64,000 nucleotides of DNA, taken from the NCBI RefSeq assembly GCF_954871325.1, contig NC_088775.1, positions 59,435,561 through 59,499,560 of the forward strand, in the 5' to 3' direction. This document shows, one piece after another, positions 11,823 through 23,145 of this stretch. Below the pieces are notes generated by a model. The model was not told the DNA's origin and ran no database searches. It saw only the letters and a program-made list of their open reading frames with translations. Each line of letters starts with the position of its first letter. Within the stretch, counting starts at the first letter, position 1. The stretch is from Gordionus sp. m RMFG-2023 (lineage: Eukaryota; Nematomorpha; Gordioida; Chordodea; Parachordodidae). The position numbers and the translations under genes were made by a program.

Positions 11823-14800
11823 ATTCATTCATTCATCACCCACCAGGAGTTGTAGCGTGCACCAAGTATATTCACAAATATATAGATCCTATACATGATG
11901 TATACCCGTTTTATAATAGTGGACGGTACCACTATGTAGTCAGCTAGCATAGTAAAGAAGAGAGGAGTAAGAAAGAGGGGATCTATTAGTTCCGTTACCG
12001 GCAAGATAGTGTTAAGAAATTGTAACCAATATCAATAATAATGTACCTGACGCCTGGTTAGATATTTAAGAGATGGGAAAAAAAGTAATTCTTGTGTTAG
12101 GTAAGTATATCCTTGTAAGATAACGTTATGTCTATATAGCGTGTCCTATTCCGGAAGCATCCAACTTCCTTGCAATTGTAATCCCAATTCCTGAAACCCA
12201 TTATCCTAGAGAGCTTACTATCTTTGTCTGTATTTTCCTTCTTTTTACCTTCAATTATTTTTGTCATTCTAGAGTCAAGAGTGTGTCCCCATAAATCCTT
12301 GTTTGTATTAAGCAAGCGATGCTCGGGATCCTCATTATTTACCACATTATCATTATTATAGTGAACCCGGAATCGTTATCATTATTATTCACGGTCTTGA
12401 GATCATCATTGCCTTCGTCAAAATCGTTTATCCAGTAGGGAAAAGAAAAGGACAGGGAAAGGAATAAAGGGGAGGGGGGGGGGGTTAATAAGATACTAAT
12501 TATCATCATCCTCATCCTATTTCATTCAATCCATAATTCCAATATAACCCGTGCCGATGCATAAATTGTCAATGAACCCGCGAGAAGAGGTTGGAAATAA
12601 GACGGTGCGAGAATAGTCCAATACTTCCACGATTGCTACTTTAGTTTAGACCATATTTAAGCATAGATGTTCTTTTAAATGTTTTTTGTTTTTACTGAGT
12701 GCCAAGAAATCTGTGAAAGAAAGATTGATCAAGTCCATGTCCTTCAGACATTTTGCCAGCCAATAGTATTTGGGAGTTCTCTGTCTCCCATAATCTGGGG
12801 TCCACTTCATGGACAAAAATATCATATTTTCTTGTGAATGTCTTAAGCAATGACCGAGTAATTCTAATCTCCTCAGAGTAATGAGTCGATTGATAGGTAG
12901 GATGTTGCACCTATTCCAGAGAGTTGTGTTTGAGGTGTTGTATGGGTAGTATGTTTTAGTGATTCTTCTTAGACATTTGTTTATAAAAGTCTGGGATGTG
13001 TTGATATTGCTTTTAGTGCCCTGCCATGTTTCTAATCCGTATGTTAAGATAGGTAGAATTAGGGATTTGAAGAGTCTTATCTTTTGGTTCGTAGATATCT
13101 GGTTTATGACCATAATTTCGTTAGCTGATGATATATGGATCTGGCTTTGTTTGTCCTCGACTTAGTATCCAATATTGTGGTGCCTAATGACATTATCCTG
13201 GTTCCTATGTACTTAAAATCTGAAACCGTTTCTACCACATTATCATCAAAGTTAAAGGGGTCTGTATTATCTAGAAATGTATTGGACGCGATTAACTTTG
13301 CCTTCAAGTAATTGACCTTTAATCCGTATTAATAGCAATTTTTAACAAACAATGACAGCAAGTTTCTTAATTTGTACTCAGAGTTCGCTAATATGCATAC
13401 ATCATCGGCATAGTATAGAAAATTCAGAGAGTTATGTATGTTATTATCGCCTTGTTGATTCAGATATCGAGGGTAGGGCATATTCTTGTTTGAAGGATTT
13501 ATTCAGAACATCGTTCATTAAACATAGGTGATAGAATGCAACCTTGTTTCAGCCCTCTGTTGGCCTTAAATGGTTTTGATTTTATGTTCAGATGTTGTGG
13601 TATCACGTTATGATTGTCGTACATTATTTTTATAAGCGAAATCAGATGTTTATTTATTCCTATGCCTTCCAGTAAAAGCCAGACTTTATGCTGTATAATG
13701 GAGTCAAAGGCTTGATTTAGATCAATCATTAGGCATATATTGGGAACTTATGCATTCTAGCTTTCTCCAGAATAACCTTAAGCGCCATGGTTAGTTCCGT
13801 CGCGTTTCTACCCTTCCTATATGATGTGATGGCGTTTGAGAGGTTCCTATCGATGATTGGTTTGATCCTGACTGCTATAATATTCGTGAACATTTTTAGG
13901 GTAACTGGGATCAGTGCAATCCCTCTGCAGTCCTTCAGGGTAGTCGGGTTCTTATTTTTGGGGAAATTCAGTATTATCGAGGTCATCCATTCCTCTGGGA
14001 AGTTGCCCGTATTCCATATCTCATTAAAGAAGTGAAGCAGTAGACTAGAACTTAAATCAGCATCTATCTTCCAAAGTTTCGCAAAGATCCCATCAATTCT
14101 GGCGCTTTATGGGTTTTTAATCTTTAAATGGCATATTTATGTCTATTTTGTTCAGGTTCCTATTGGGTGGTTGGAAAGGATAATCACACGTTGGTTTAGG
14201 CCAAGATTCATGTAATGGTCTGTCCATAGTTAATTGTTCCTTGGGGTCCGTTATAATTTTATTGTTATCAATGTGTAACCTTGGTAGAGGATTGGATTTA
14301 AAGGTGGTGAGTAATTTGAGAGATTAGAAAGATTTGTAAATATTATTGTTGTCAAAATTATATTGTATGGATCTAAAGTTGGCATAAAAGATCTTTTGTC
14401 TGTTCTTATGCAGAGTTATGTACCTTCTGTGGTGTAAAGTATATTGGTTATAGGAGATATTTGTTGTTAAGTTTTTAATTATCTGTATTGTTGAAGGGAA
14501 GAGCCACTCTTTACGTTTAATTGGTGGTCTTAAGCATGAAGTCATACAGCTTGATATATTTAGTTTCATATCTTTCCAAGTTATATTAGGATTGATCCAT
14601 TTATTGTGTTTCTCCATGTTGTTAGCTTAGTGATGAACTCTTCTTTTATATCCGATTCATTCAGCTGTGCCATTTCTCGTTATGAAGCGTGTAGCGTTAA
14701 GGTGGTTCTGTTGATTACAGTTCGGAAAAATGATATTTTTTATCCTTAGCTCGCATCCTAGCGGGTAATGGTTCATAAATAAGGTGAAGTTTAATTTGCT

Positions 14801-15568
14801 GACGACTTTGATGTCTTTCACCCACTTAAAGATATTGTTGGAAATTACAAAGAAATTAATTTGTGAGGTAGTGACAAAGGAGGGACTTCTGTAGGTCATG
14901 GTGTGATGGCTAGGATGATTGAAGAAGGTATTTCCTATTTTCAAATTGAAGTGTTCACAGATTTCTATTAATTTTTTGCCATTAGTGTTCGTACTTTGTA
15001 CTAGTGTGGCGTTCCCGAGGCATGTAGAATTGTTAGACCTTCCGACCGAGGCATTGAAATCGCCTGCTCTAATATAATACTATCTCGATGAGGCAGTTCT
15101 TTTAAGATATTTTCCAGCTCAATGTAGAAAACCTTATTATTGTGCGGTGAATAAATATTGAATAGGTGAATTTTCTTGTAACCTATATTCAAGGTAAGGC
15201 AGCAAATGCGACTGGAAATTGGATTAAAGCTTACAAATTTAATTAGTTTGTTATGGATAAAAATTGCCACGCCTGCCCATACGTGTTCAGCATTCGAGCT
15301 GCAGTATAAGGTGTATAAGAGTTTCTTACTTCCGTTTCTTTCAAATGAATTTCTTGTAGAAGGAGGATGTCGTATCTTTGATATAGTTTGCCTAAGAATA
15401 GTCAGTTTGTCACTTAGCGATCTTATATTTAAAGAAATCATCCTAATACTATGGTCTTTCATTGTAAAAAAAATATTTCTTATGATTATCGTGCGATTTT
15501 TTTTTTTAGAAAGGTGTTTGTGAGTATGAGTATATAGTATTTTTTCAGAAGAGATGAAAAGTTTTTTC
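11823..15568 (-). mobile_element. LINE 2, RTE-like, whole length with target-site duplications
   Basis: A minus-strand non-LTR element flanked by identical 15-bp duplications. Its 3' end (left) finishes in a short tandem repeat of the ATGAATGAATGA kind (11823-11836), the tail type usual for RTE-class LINEs. Its 5' end is at about 15568, just upstream of the endonuclease. It landed in the third intron of hAT copy C. The non-coding 3' part (11823-12640) includes a G12 run at 12471-12482 and repeated TTATCATTATTAT words near 12345-12400. Confidence 0.85.
12646..15526 (-). pseudogene. LINE 2 endonuclease / reverse transcriptase, broken into several frames
   Basis: From the 5' end (right): an apurinic-type endonuclease opens near 15500 (IRMISLNIRSLSDKL), then GVAIFIHNKL and FNIYSPHNN, AGDFNASVGR (near 15070), NGKKLIEICEHFNLKIGNT, and a block ending NHYPLGCEL (near 14760). 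The reverse transcriptase follows: NPTTLKDCRGIALIPVTLKM (13940-13880), MIDLNQAFDSI (13729-13697), LKQGCILSPMF and LYYADDVCILANSE (near 13440-13390, intact catalytic pair). The C-terminal region (13307-12646) has TNKARSIYHQLTKLW, IRLFKSLILPILTYGLETW and LITLRRLELLGHCLRHS, as in RTE-like elements. The frame changes several times (near 15060, 14640, 13730, 13500, 13390 and 13110), so the copy is dead. All domains are present in the correct order, and the length fits a full element. Confidence 0.85.
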
Positions 15569-15583
15569 ATTTTAAATTAATTT
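15569..15583. repeat. Target-site duplication, right copy (LINE 2)
   Basis: ATTTTAAATTAATTT, identical to 11808-11822. Confidence 0.85.
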
Positions 15584-15850
15584 TTATTAATAAAATAATT
15601 TGTAAAAATATTAAATAAAAATTATTATTATATAAAATGATCTCAATTCAGTAATTGGAAACCTTATCTGAGCTATCAGATTCGTTGATTTCAATATTAT
15701 TTCACTTTGAAATAATAAACCCAAATTAATTTTTGATCCCTTTTGGAAGGTAAGAAACTCTACAGACTCTTTAAATTGATTTAGTAATGTGAATAATTAG
15801 TCAACTATCCCATTCATTAATAAAAAAGTTTTTTGTTCATAATTGTGTAT
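15584..15850 (-). pseudogene. hAT transposase copy C, part of exon 3 (right part of the split copy)
   Basis: Read on the minus strand, FFINEWDS, then ESVEFLTFQKGSKINLGLLF, SDSSDK and FPITEL follow the order seen in copy A (NNEWDM, ESVEYFYSQKGS, SDSSD, FPITEL). The match stops at the same exon-intron junction as in copies A and B, next to the LINE. It is broken by shifts and stops. Upstream exons are missing; a CCCCGCCGCTGCC block at 16017-16029 may be the remains of the G+C-rich terminus. Confidence 0.7.
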
Positions 15851-16333
15851 GCCAAGCCAATTAAAACAAAAATAATAATAATATGCATTATGTTTATGTA
15901 CTAATTGAAATATAAAATATAATTATATATCATTACAATTCATATTTTCTTTCATATTCATATTTAAAAAATAATAATTCAATATATAAATAAGCATTTT
16001 ATAAAATTTAAAAAACCCCGCCGCTGCCATTAAAATTTTATAACAATAGTAAAGAGAAAGGGAATCCAAATTTAACATCTGAAAATTATTCAAATAGCGA
16101 GGAGGCTCCCTACCTCAAAATTTAAAAAGGAGGCTAAAAATAAAATTAATTAGCTGGAGGGCTTAGTCCCCCGTAGCCCCCCTCGCGATACATCCCTTAT
16201 TATCACCACCGCAGTAGATATCTATCTAAACTTTTTTGAAAAATGGCAATAGATTCTTTTCTTCTCAAATATTTAGGTCCGATATGGAGAAGGCATCTTC
16301 ATAATTTGGCCTGATACCATCAAGGAACTTACA
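15851..16333. other. Spacer with fragment of a zf-MYM-type hAT end
   Basis: Mostly A+T-rich. At 16097-16200, GAGGCTCCCTACCTC and GGAGGGCTTAGTCCCCCGTA followed by GCCCCCCTCGCG resemble the ends of the elements at 49679 and 53478 (compare GGAGGGCTTCGCCCGCCATG at 53535). It is probably a decayed terminus; no gene. Confidence 0.4.
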
Positions 16334-16800
16334 GGGTTTCTCATTCAAAAAAGGGAAAGTCCCAATCAAAAAAGGAAAAATGTCAATCATAAAAGGAATT
16401 TAATCAAAAAGAAAAGGTCCTATCAAAAAAAGGAAAAGTGTCAATCAAAAAATGAAAAGTTTCAAAGGCTTAGGAAAAAGTCCGATCAAAAAAAGGAGAA
16501 GTGACAAAAAAGGAAAAGAATAAAAAAAAGAAAAAGTGTCAATCAAAAAAGAAAATTTCCCATTCAAAAAAGGAAAATCGTCATTTTATTAAATATTTAA
16601 AAAAAAAAATTTTCTTGTCAATTTTTCTTAAATTTTTATTGGTTTTTTATTATTCTTTCTTACTCTATTTCCAATTTTTTTGCGATTTCTTTAAGTCATT
16701 TTTAATCTTTATTTTTCTTATCTTTTCTCAATTTATTTTTCTTCTTATTTTTGATAATTTTTTTTATCTTTTTAAAAATATTTTATAAATTTTCCGTTAT
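16334..16800 (+). repeat. Dispersed repeat family P, copy 1 (AATCAAAAAAGGAAAA-rich)
   Basis: Begins CAGGGTTTCTCATTCAAAAA and then carries some ten irregular copies of a 15-25 bp word like CAATCAAAAAAGGAAAAGTG, followed by a T-rich strand with GCGATTTCTTTAAGTCATTT. The same terminus, word and T-rich tract occur in opposite orientation at 29122-29506, so this is a dispersed element, not mere simple sequence. The frame across it (16501-16788, Lys-rich then Phe/Leu-rich) mirrors composition and is not called as a gene. Confidence 0.65.
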
Positions 16801-17149
16801 TTTTCTTTAACTTATCTATTCCATTTTTTAACAATTCTTTTCTCCTTTTTCAACCTACATAATAATATTTTTACTTTTTATGATTTTTTCTCCTTATATT
16901 GTTATCTTTTACATATTTCTAAATTCTTCAATCTCTTGAAATCATTTTTAATCTTTATATTTCTGATCTTTTCCCAATATTTTTTTCTCATTTTTGATCA
17001 TTCTTTTTTGCTCTTTAATTTATTTATTTTTAATTTACACTTAATTTTTATTTATCATTGGTAGACAATTTTTTTTATTATAAATTTTTGCATATCATAT
17101 TATTAAATTACAATTACGATATAATGCAGTAAGAAACAATCATTTTATT

Positions 17150-18075
17150 AATCATTGATAATTTTCCCTCTTTCACATTTTGGAATATAGGTCTCCATAT
17201 TTCTAAAATAATTCTTTGTATTCTTCTCAGATATTCCTCTCTCTCCATGCTACACAAAACGAATTACTCCTCGTTATCGGGATTTTGATTTCTGACAAAA
17301 TCCTTCCATGGAAAAAACACATTTCCAATGGGATTAAGATAAGGACTGTAAAGTTGTAAATATTTTATTGTATGCTTCTTTTTTCTATCGATTCCCTAAT
17401 TAAATGACTATGATAAAATGTAACATTATCCATCACAAAAATCATAATCATCATGTAATCTTCTTCAAAATGAAAAGTATTTCTTTACAAAGTTGCTAAA
17501 GTGTATAGCGTTGCAGGGGCCATCAAACACCTCGAATCTGAATATTCCCGCAATCGCAAGAGTAGCTATGATAGTATAATTTATTATCTTTATCCTTCAA
17601 CATTTTTAATAGCCTTTTTATTTATTCCATATAACCGCCTCAATGTTATTGAAAACCCGCTCTCATCGATAAAGATAAGTTCTTTCATATAGGCTACATC
17701 TACAACCAATTCACTTATTCTATGAGAATCTCAATATTTGATTCGGTATTTTCTCTTTCCACATCATGAGTTTGAAAGAGGAACTCGGGTAAGTCAATAT
17801 TCTTTAATCATTTCACATAACCTTTTTAAGAAAAAAGTGCAATCCAAATTTATACAATTTAATATATATATTTTTCCTGTTCTTGATTTAATTTCTTGCG
17901 CGTAGTATACCTCCTTTGGGAACTATATTTTGTTCCATTTTTGGGATTAGAGCAAATATTTGTCACTGTTTTATAGTTTACTTTAAAACATGATGATACA
18001 TTTTGGATACTATCCTTTTTTAACGCGTCAATTATTAGAGCTTTTGTTTTACTGTTAATGTTTTTTTCACCTTGT
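17150..18075 (-). pseudogene. Tc1/mariner-IS630 type DDE transposase, degraded
   Basis: Read on the minus strand. An N-terminal helix-turn-helix region (about 18050-17890) shows LIIDALKKDSIQNVSSCFKV and KTVTNICSN. The catalytic part follows: LIFIDESGFSITLRRLYG (first Asp, about 17680-17640), FEVFDGPCNAIHFSNF (about 17540-17495), FVMDNVTFYHSHLIREI (second Asp, about 17437-17395) and LYSPYLNPIGNVFFPWKDF (about 17360-17305). In related IS630/Tc1 transposases the last motif reads NPIENVF; here the catalytic Glu is Gly (GGA for GAA), and several stops and shifts separate the blocks. Terminal inverted repeats were not found. It is a single dead copy. Confidence 0.72.
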
Positions 18076-18640
18076 TTTTACCATATCTTCATGATTGTAT
18101 TTTTTAAAACAAAAAAAAAATTTTTTTTAATATATACTCAACATATAAAATGAATGGAAAAAAGAATACGATCTTTATCTCATTTTTAAGTTTAATTATT
18201 CATAAATCAAAGAATATAGTAAGTATTCAATAACAGTGACCCCTACACTTTCTGAAAATGGTTAATTATTTTTCGACATCCATAAATTTCAAAAATAATT
18301 TTTATTGCATCAATCTTTAATATATAATATAAATAAAATATAAAACAAAATATAAAATAAAATAAATATAAAATAAAATAAATATATATATATACTTTAA
18401 AAATATTATTTTTAAATTAATAATTTAGATAAATTAGGGGAAGAGAAAGCGAAAGAATTTATATTTTCATCAATATTTAATTGTTTAAATAAATTTTTCT
18501 TCTTTATAAAATGGTTAAATTATTGAGAAATGGATCTTTCATAGTGCTATGAAGTCTTGTTTTAATTAATTTAATTTTACTCATGAACCTTTGGGCAGTA
18601 TATGAGGTAGTAGAAATGGTTAATAAATATTTATATAAAA
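18076..18640. other. A+T-rich spacer, no gene seen
   Basis: Simple A+T-rich sequence between two transposase remnants (for example AATAAAATATAAA-type repeats at 18330-18390). Nothing else supported. Confidence 0.5.
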
Positions 18641-18861
18641 TTGTTAAATTAGGTATAAATTAGGTAAAGCAGAAAAATTTTAAAGTAGACGATAAGGTAA
18701 AATAAAGGAATAGTTTGTCCAGTCTGAATTATAAGTCTTAGAATTATCATCATCATCAGAAGAAGAAGCTATTTTAATTAAATAAATTAACAATTCTCAG
18801 AATCTGACAAATCTTTAGATTCTTTAACCTCTAGGTCACGAGTAATTATTGCATCCCCTTT

Positions 18862-19864
18862 TTAGCCCATCTTATAAATATTTCGAAACTTGAACATTTC
18901 TTCAAAAATTTGACTTGAATTTAAATGATAAAATTCACATATATCCTCGATATCTACTTTAACAATTGACTTTTCCGCCAAACTCTTTGGTGTAAAAAAT
19001 GTTGTTTGATTTAAAAATTTTATTGATTCATCGTTAAATCTTTCATTAAACTGCATAATAATCAAACTAATTACAGCAACACACTGGTTTTAAAGCTAAA
19101 ATAAAATATTATATATAATGATGAAAGTATATACCTCTCATTTTTGGATTGTAATGTTTGAAGTCTAAAACTTTCAATATTCAAAAGGTATATTTCTCTA
19201 CTTCATAAAATCTTGTGCTTTTGTAAAAACATCTAAAAATTAGTGTTATTATATATTAGGATTAAAAAATTATAGAAGACAATAATTTAAATTATAATTC
19301 TCAAATTAATCAGGCAATCTTTTGCCAATTGAATTTGATTATTGCAAACCCTATATCCTTCGAACTGGTTTGCAATTTTGTACAAGCCAAACTTGTTATA
19401 CAATATTTTATCCAAAACACAAAGTGATAAAATAAAATTTTTCTATTCTAAAGACTATAGCACTAGCCATAGTAGGTGTCAGGATCTTCAGAATCTTTTA
19501 AATTTGTCAAAGCTGCCCTCAAGGCATCATAAAAAAATTTACAATTGCTTTGTATGATGATAGCCAGCTTCAAATATAAAATAAACATTTTAAATCTAAA
19601 CAAATAAGATAATATTATGAGTGGTATTTTTGATGCGTAGAAATCGTTGCGATTTTGTCAGTACATTATTCTGACATGCTTTTAGCACCTCATAATAAAT
19701 CTCATCTAATATTCCTAAAACATTTCGCAGTTTTTATTGATTGACATAATTGAACAATAATTAAATTTAATCGATGACAATAGCACGAAATAAAAACTGC
19801 CTTTGATCAAAGCCTTTACTCCATTGATTCTTCCCACTCGTGTTTGAGGGTCATCATAGCTTTG
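18862..19864 (-). pseudogene. zf-MYM/DUF4371 hAT transposase, downstream part
   Basis: Continues the transposase after the nested insertion. GQSYDDPQTRVGRINGVKAL matches the region with the second catalytic Asp, and a frame change then gives CYCHRLNLIIVQLC, the conserved H-R-L-N-L block. The 19065-18862 part, with NERFNDESIKFLNQTTFFTP and DIEDICEFYHLN, is the helical insertion typical of this family. Multiple stops and shifts lie between. The C-terminal dimerisation domain is not seen. Confidence 0.7.
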
Positions 19865-19872
19865 CCCAACTA
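19865..19872. repeat. 8-bp target-site duplication, left
   Basis: CCCAACTA, identical to 21630-21637, flanking the nested hAT. Confidence 0.9.
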
Positions 19873-21629
19873 CAGGGGCGTATCCAATGGGGGGAAAGGG
19901 GGAAATTCCCCCCTCCATCACAAATTTGACTGTTTTCATAAATATCATTTTAAGCTAATAAAAATTTTACCCCCACCTACCTTAATCAAATTTTACAAAT
20001 ATTTGAATATCAATTTTCCAACATAAAACTTATTTTATATAAATAAATTTTATTAAAATTTCTTTTCCTTGTGAGTACATTAACATTATTCAAAAATATT
20101 AATAAAATGGAAAATTTTTTAGTCAAAGAGATTGAAATCAAACGGTAATTATATATAATTACTTTTTAAATTCAAAATCATTAGTGAGTCTGAATTAATA
20201 AGTATTTTTAATAATATAATTATTAATAAATATCTATAATTTTTTTAATATTACATTTTGTAGAACAGAAGAAATAAATATACAAAAGTTAAATAAGGGT
20301 GAGCATGAAAAGAAGTAATGTGTCGTCAGAAGCGATATCATTATTGAATTCAATTGATCAATCAGAGTTTATCATTGCTGCTAGTTGCATCAATAAATTA
20401 TTTTCCTATAGCTCACTACTTTGTAGAAATTTACAAAAACCAAATTTAGATTTGGTTCAAGTTATTGATTTGGCGGAAAATATATATGAACAGGTAGATA
20501 GAATAAGAATGAATGTAGATGAATATTTTCAAAATATTTATCTAGACGTTGAATCGAAGGCTAAATTTTATTATATAACACTAATTAAACCTCGTCTAGC
20601 ACTTAGGCAATTATTGAGATGTAAAATAAATATTGGCTCAACTGAAGAACATTATAAAATATCCATTTTCATCTCATTCTTAGATACTTTTTATCGCAAA
20701 TAAAAGTACAGTTTTTAGATAAAAAACAAGTCTTTAGCAATTTTCAAGTTTTATTACCCAAAGATCCTTCTTCGTTTTCTAATGCTTGGTAAAATTAAAT
20801 ATTTAGCAAAATTTTATTCCTATGATATTGATACTGTAATAAATTTAATCAGTGAATTCGAATTGTGGAAATATTTACCACGTTTAGCTATTTTACCTGG
20901 GCATGCTATTGATGCGCTCAATCGGTGTAAAGAAACCTTGGCTCAATTTCCTAATATTTTGAAGTTGTTTTATATTCTTGCATGTTTGCTATTACAACAT
21001 GTACGAATGAAAGGACTTTTTCCAACATGAGAAGATTGAAAACATATTTACGAAGTACTACTTCCGAATCTCGGCTAAATGGGTTAGCTCTGTTAAATAT
21101 CCACAGAGATTTGGTTCCAACGACAAACGAAATTCTTGATGAATTGGCAACATTCCCACGAAAATTATAATTATAGTATTTAATGAAATTTTTTGTATAA
21201 TATTGTATTTGATAAGAAGTTAAAAAAAAACTTGTTTTTTAAATTATTTTCTAGTCAATATTTTATACACACTACTATTAGTATTTTCAATAAAAAAAAT
21301 TATATTCTACTTATATTGTATTAAACTGAGGCTAGTTTTTAAGCAAATTTTATAAAAAAAATGACATTAAACTTTATTTCAACTTTACATTTAAAAAAAC
21401 TTTATTAAATATAATATACCTAACTTAAAATAATAAAAAATAGGCTTGTAATATCCTTAAGCACGAATTAGTAAATAATAGTTAAAAATAGAAATATTCA
21501 TAATTTAATAGAATAGTTAAAACATAAGACCCGGCCGAAGGCCAGGTAAAGGGGGTTTGGAAGCGAAGCCCTCAAGAAAAATCCCCTCCCCCCCCCCCCC
21601 CCCATAAGAAAATCCTGGATACGTCACTG
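19873..21629 (+). mobile_element. zf-MYM-type hAT element, 1757 bp, nested in older relative
   Basis: Terminal repeats: left CAGGGGCGTATCCA, right end read on the minus strand CAGTGACGTATCCA; perfect 8-bp CCCAACTA duplications flank it. Just inside the ends are a GGGGAAA...CCCCCC palindrome (19890-19912) and a run of about 16 C (21587-21603). Near the right end lies CCCGGCCGAAGGCCAGG (21532-21548), which recurs in related elements of this window. It keeps only the C-terminal half of the transposase. Confidence 0.92.
20299..21170 (+). pseudogene. zf-MYM-type hAT transposase, C-terminal half
   Basis: The first block (20299-20703) has SLLNSIDQSEFIIAASCINK and QKPNLDLVQVIDLAENIYEQ, which belong to the region after the catalytic core. 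The second (20782-21170) carries the hAT dimerisation domain: LKLFYILACLLL, TTCTNERTFSNMRRLKTYLR, then TTSESRLNGLALLNIHRD. A stop ends the first block at 20701-20703, and the frame shifts near 21000 between PNILKLFYILA and TCTNERTFS. The N-terminal finger and the Asp-bearing half are absent, so the copy is non-autonomous. Ends and duplication are intact, so it may have been mobilised by an enzyme supplied elsewhere; that is inference. Confidence 0.8.
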
Positions 21630-21637
21630 CCCAACTA
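21630..21637. repeat. 8-bp target-site duplication, right
   Basis: CCCAACTA, identical to 19865-19872. Confidence 0.9.
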
Positions 21638-22190
21638 TGAATTCGAGGGGTATATACATGGAGCCAAAATTGGATATTATATTCTTTTTAATATCGAGAC
21701 CAGTTGTATTTCTGGTACAATATATGACTATCGGTATTTCAACGGGGTTAGGGTCTGACTATTTTCAACATATCTTACTAACAAAGCTACTGCTTCTGAT
21801 TTCGAAACATCATATGTGCCATCAACTATGATTGAAAAGCACCTGTTAAATTCAATCTCCTTTTGAATTTTTTTTATAATCATATTTTTCATGGTTTCAA
21901 TGAGAATATTTATGTTATTATTTGATAATAAATTTGAATATAATTTCGATTTTAATCCCTTATTTTTTTTCTCCTTTCTTCTTTCTTCATTTTGTTGTAA
22001 ATACATTTTGAGAACAGGTTCGGATTCTTCAATGAGTTTAATAAGGCCCATCATATTGCCTTCTTGTTGCTTGTTCCCGCAGAAGGCTTGGTTATGAGAT
22101 ATTAAAAAACCTAGACATCTATTCTGATGATAAAACAGTTATTGTCCACACATTGTTTCTGGGTGTCGTATTTGTAAATACGTTTATCAT
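21638..22190 (-). pseudogene. zf-MYM/DUF4371 hAT transposase, upstream part
   Basis: Minus strand. KQQEGNMMGLIKLIEESEPV leads to NMIIKKIQKEIEFNRCFSII and VDGTYDVSKSEAVALLVRYV, the first catalytic Asp region of the family (usually DETxDxS; here DGTYDVS). A stop follows LTPLKYR. Further upstream the match fades near 22190 and the N-terminal TTF-like finger is not recognisable. It belongs with the block at 18862-19864. Confidence 0.7.
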
Positions 22191-23105
22191 ATTTTTTTTT
22201 TACGCGAAATGCCAATCAACCGATTAAAATAAGGTTGATTGGATATAAAATTAGATGTAATAATATATGTTGATATTTTTTTTTTGATTCATTAATTTTT
22301 TTTTATATAATTTTGAATAAAATTTTTGGATTTCTATTGTAGTTTTATTTGTCTTTTGATTTGATAATTTAATTCTTGACGATTCGTTTTTTAGAAAGTT
22401 TGGTTAAGTTTCTAGGATTTGTTTAGGTAGATTTTAGATTTGTTTTAGTTTGTGTTTGTAGGTTTTTTTTTACTGGGGTATTATAAATTGTAATATAAAA
22501 TTTTTATTGTTAGAAAGCCTTCCATAATCGGACATCATATGTGCTTGTGAAGATTCATGCACAATAATATCACAGTAACTATTTTGCCATTTATTTAGAC
22601 CTTCACATGTCCATTAATTTGGTGTGGACCTTCAAATAAGAAACATGTTAATCAAAAAACTTTATTCATTTTTACTATATGTAATCAAATTTCTAGCAAT
22701 TTTGCTATTGTAACATGTTAATCAAAAAACTTTATTCATTTTTACTATATGTAATCAAATTTCTAGCAATTTTGCCATTGTCAATATTAGTTTTCTCATA
22801 AAAACTTTCATTAAAGGATCTTTTTCTATTAATAATATCTTTGGTAAATAATACTTAGGTTGGAGAGCTCCTAATTCTAGATATTTATCATCTCTTATAA
22901 TATGCGTTGTGCAATTTTTAATTAAGCATTTGTATTTTTTTTTGGTTAATATTTTTGGGCATATTTTGAAATTGGAAAAATAAGTTTATGACAAGAAATC
23001 TCGGATAACAACCTATATTACTAAACATCGACCAAATTTTCGTTTATATATATAAAATTTAATAATAAGGGGGTGGGGTCTTATTATTACATTCATAAAC
23101 TAGAG
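22191..23105. other. A+T-rich spacer, no gene seen
   Basis: No coding similarity. Apart from a 70-bp tandem duplication (22642-22781), nothing structured is seen. Confidence 0.5.
22642..22781. repeat. Perfect or near-perfect 70-bp tandem duplication
   Basis: AACATGTTAATCAAAAAACT through CTAGCAATTTTG(C/T)TATTGT is repeated head to tail with about one difference, so the duplication is young. Confidence 0.9.
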
Positions 23106-23145
23106 ATCACTCGGTTTTAGATTTTTTTTTTTTTTTTTTTTCTCT

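Larger units (their letters stand above)
18640..22190 (-). mobile_element. Old zf-MYM/DUF4371-type hAT transposon, split by a younger relative
   Basis: Two minus-strand coding blocks of one hAT-like transposase lie on either side of the 1757-bp element at 19873-21629. Upstream block (about 22190-21637): LIKLIEESEPVLKMYLQQNE, KKIQKEIEFNRCFSIIVDGT then YDVSKSEAVALLVRYVE. Downstream block (19864-18860): SYDDPQTRVGRINGVKALIK, CHRLNLIIVQLC (near 19790), then QFNERFNDESIKFLNQTTFF and DICEFYHLNSSQIFEEMFKF (19050-18900). The outer ends are not recognisable. It is much more decayed than its insert. Confidence 0.75.

Noticed and set aside
12097-12345. Minus-strand 82-codon frame in the 3' part of LINE 2
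   Set aside because: Lies after the LINE coding region and before its tail, so it is most likely untranslated sequence that happens to be open.
12471-12482. G12 run as telomere or regulatory G-quadruplex
   Set aside because: A single homopolymer in the LINE 3' region without repeated TTAGG-like words.
16501-16788. 95-codon frame, Lys-rich start and Phe/Leu-rich hydrophobic tail, resembling a small membrane protein
   Set aside because: Composition follows the A-rich and T-rich halves of repeat family P; the second copy at 29122-29424 shows the same by composition. No evidence of coding constraint.
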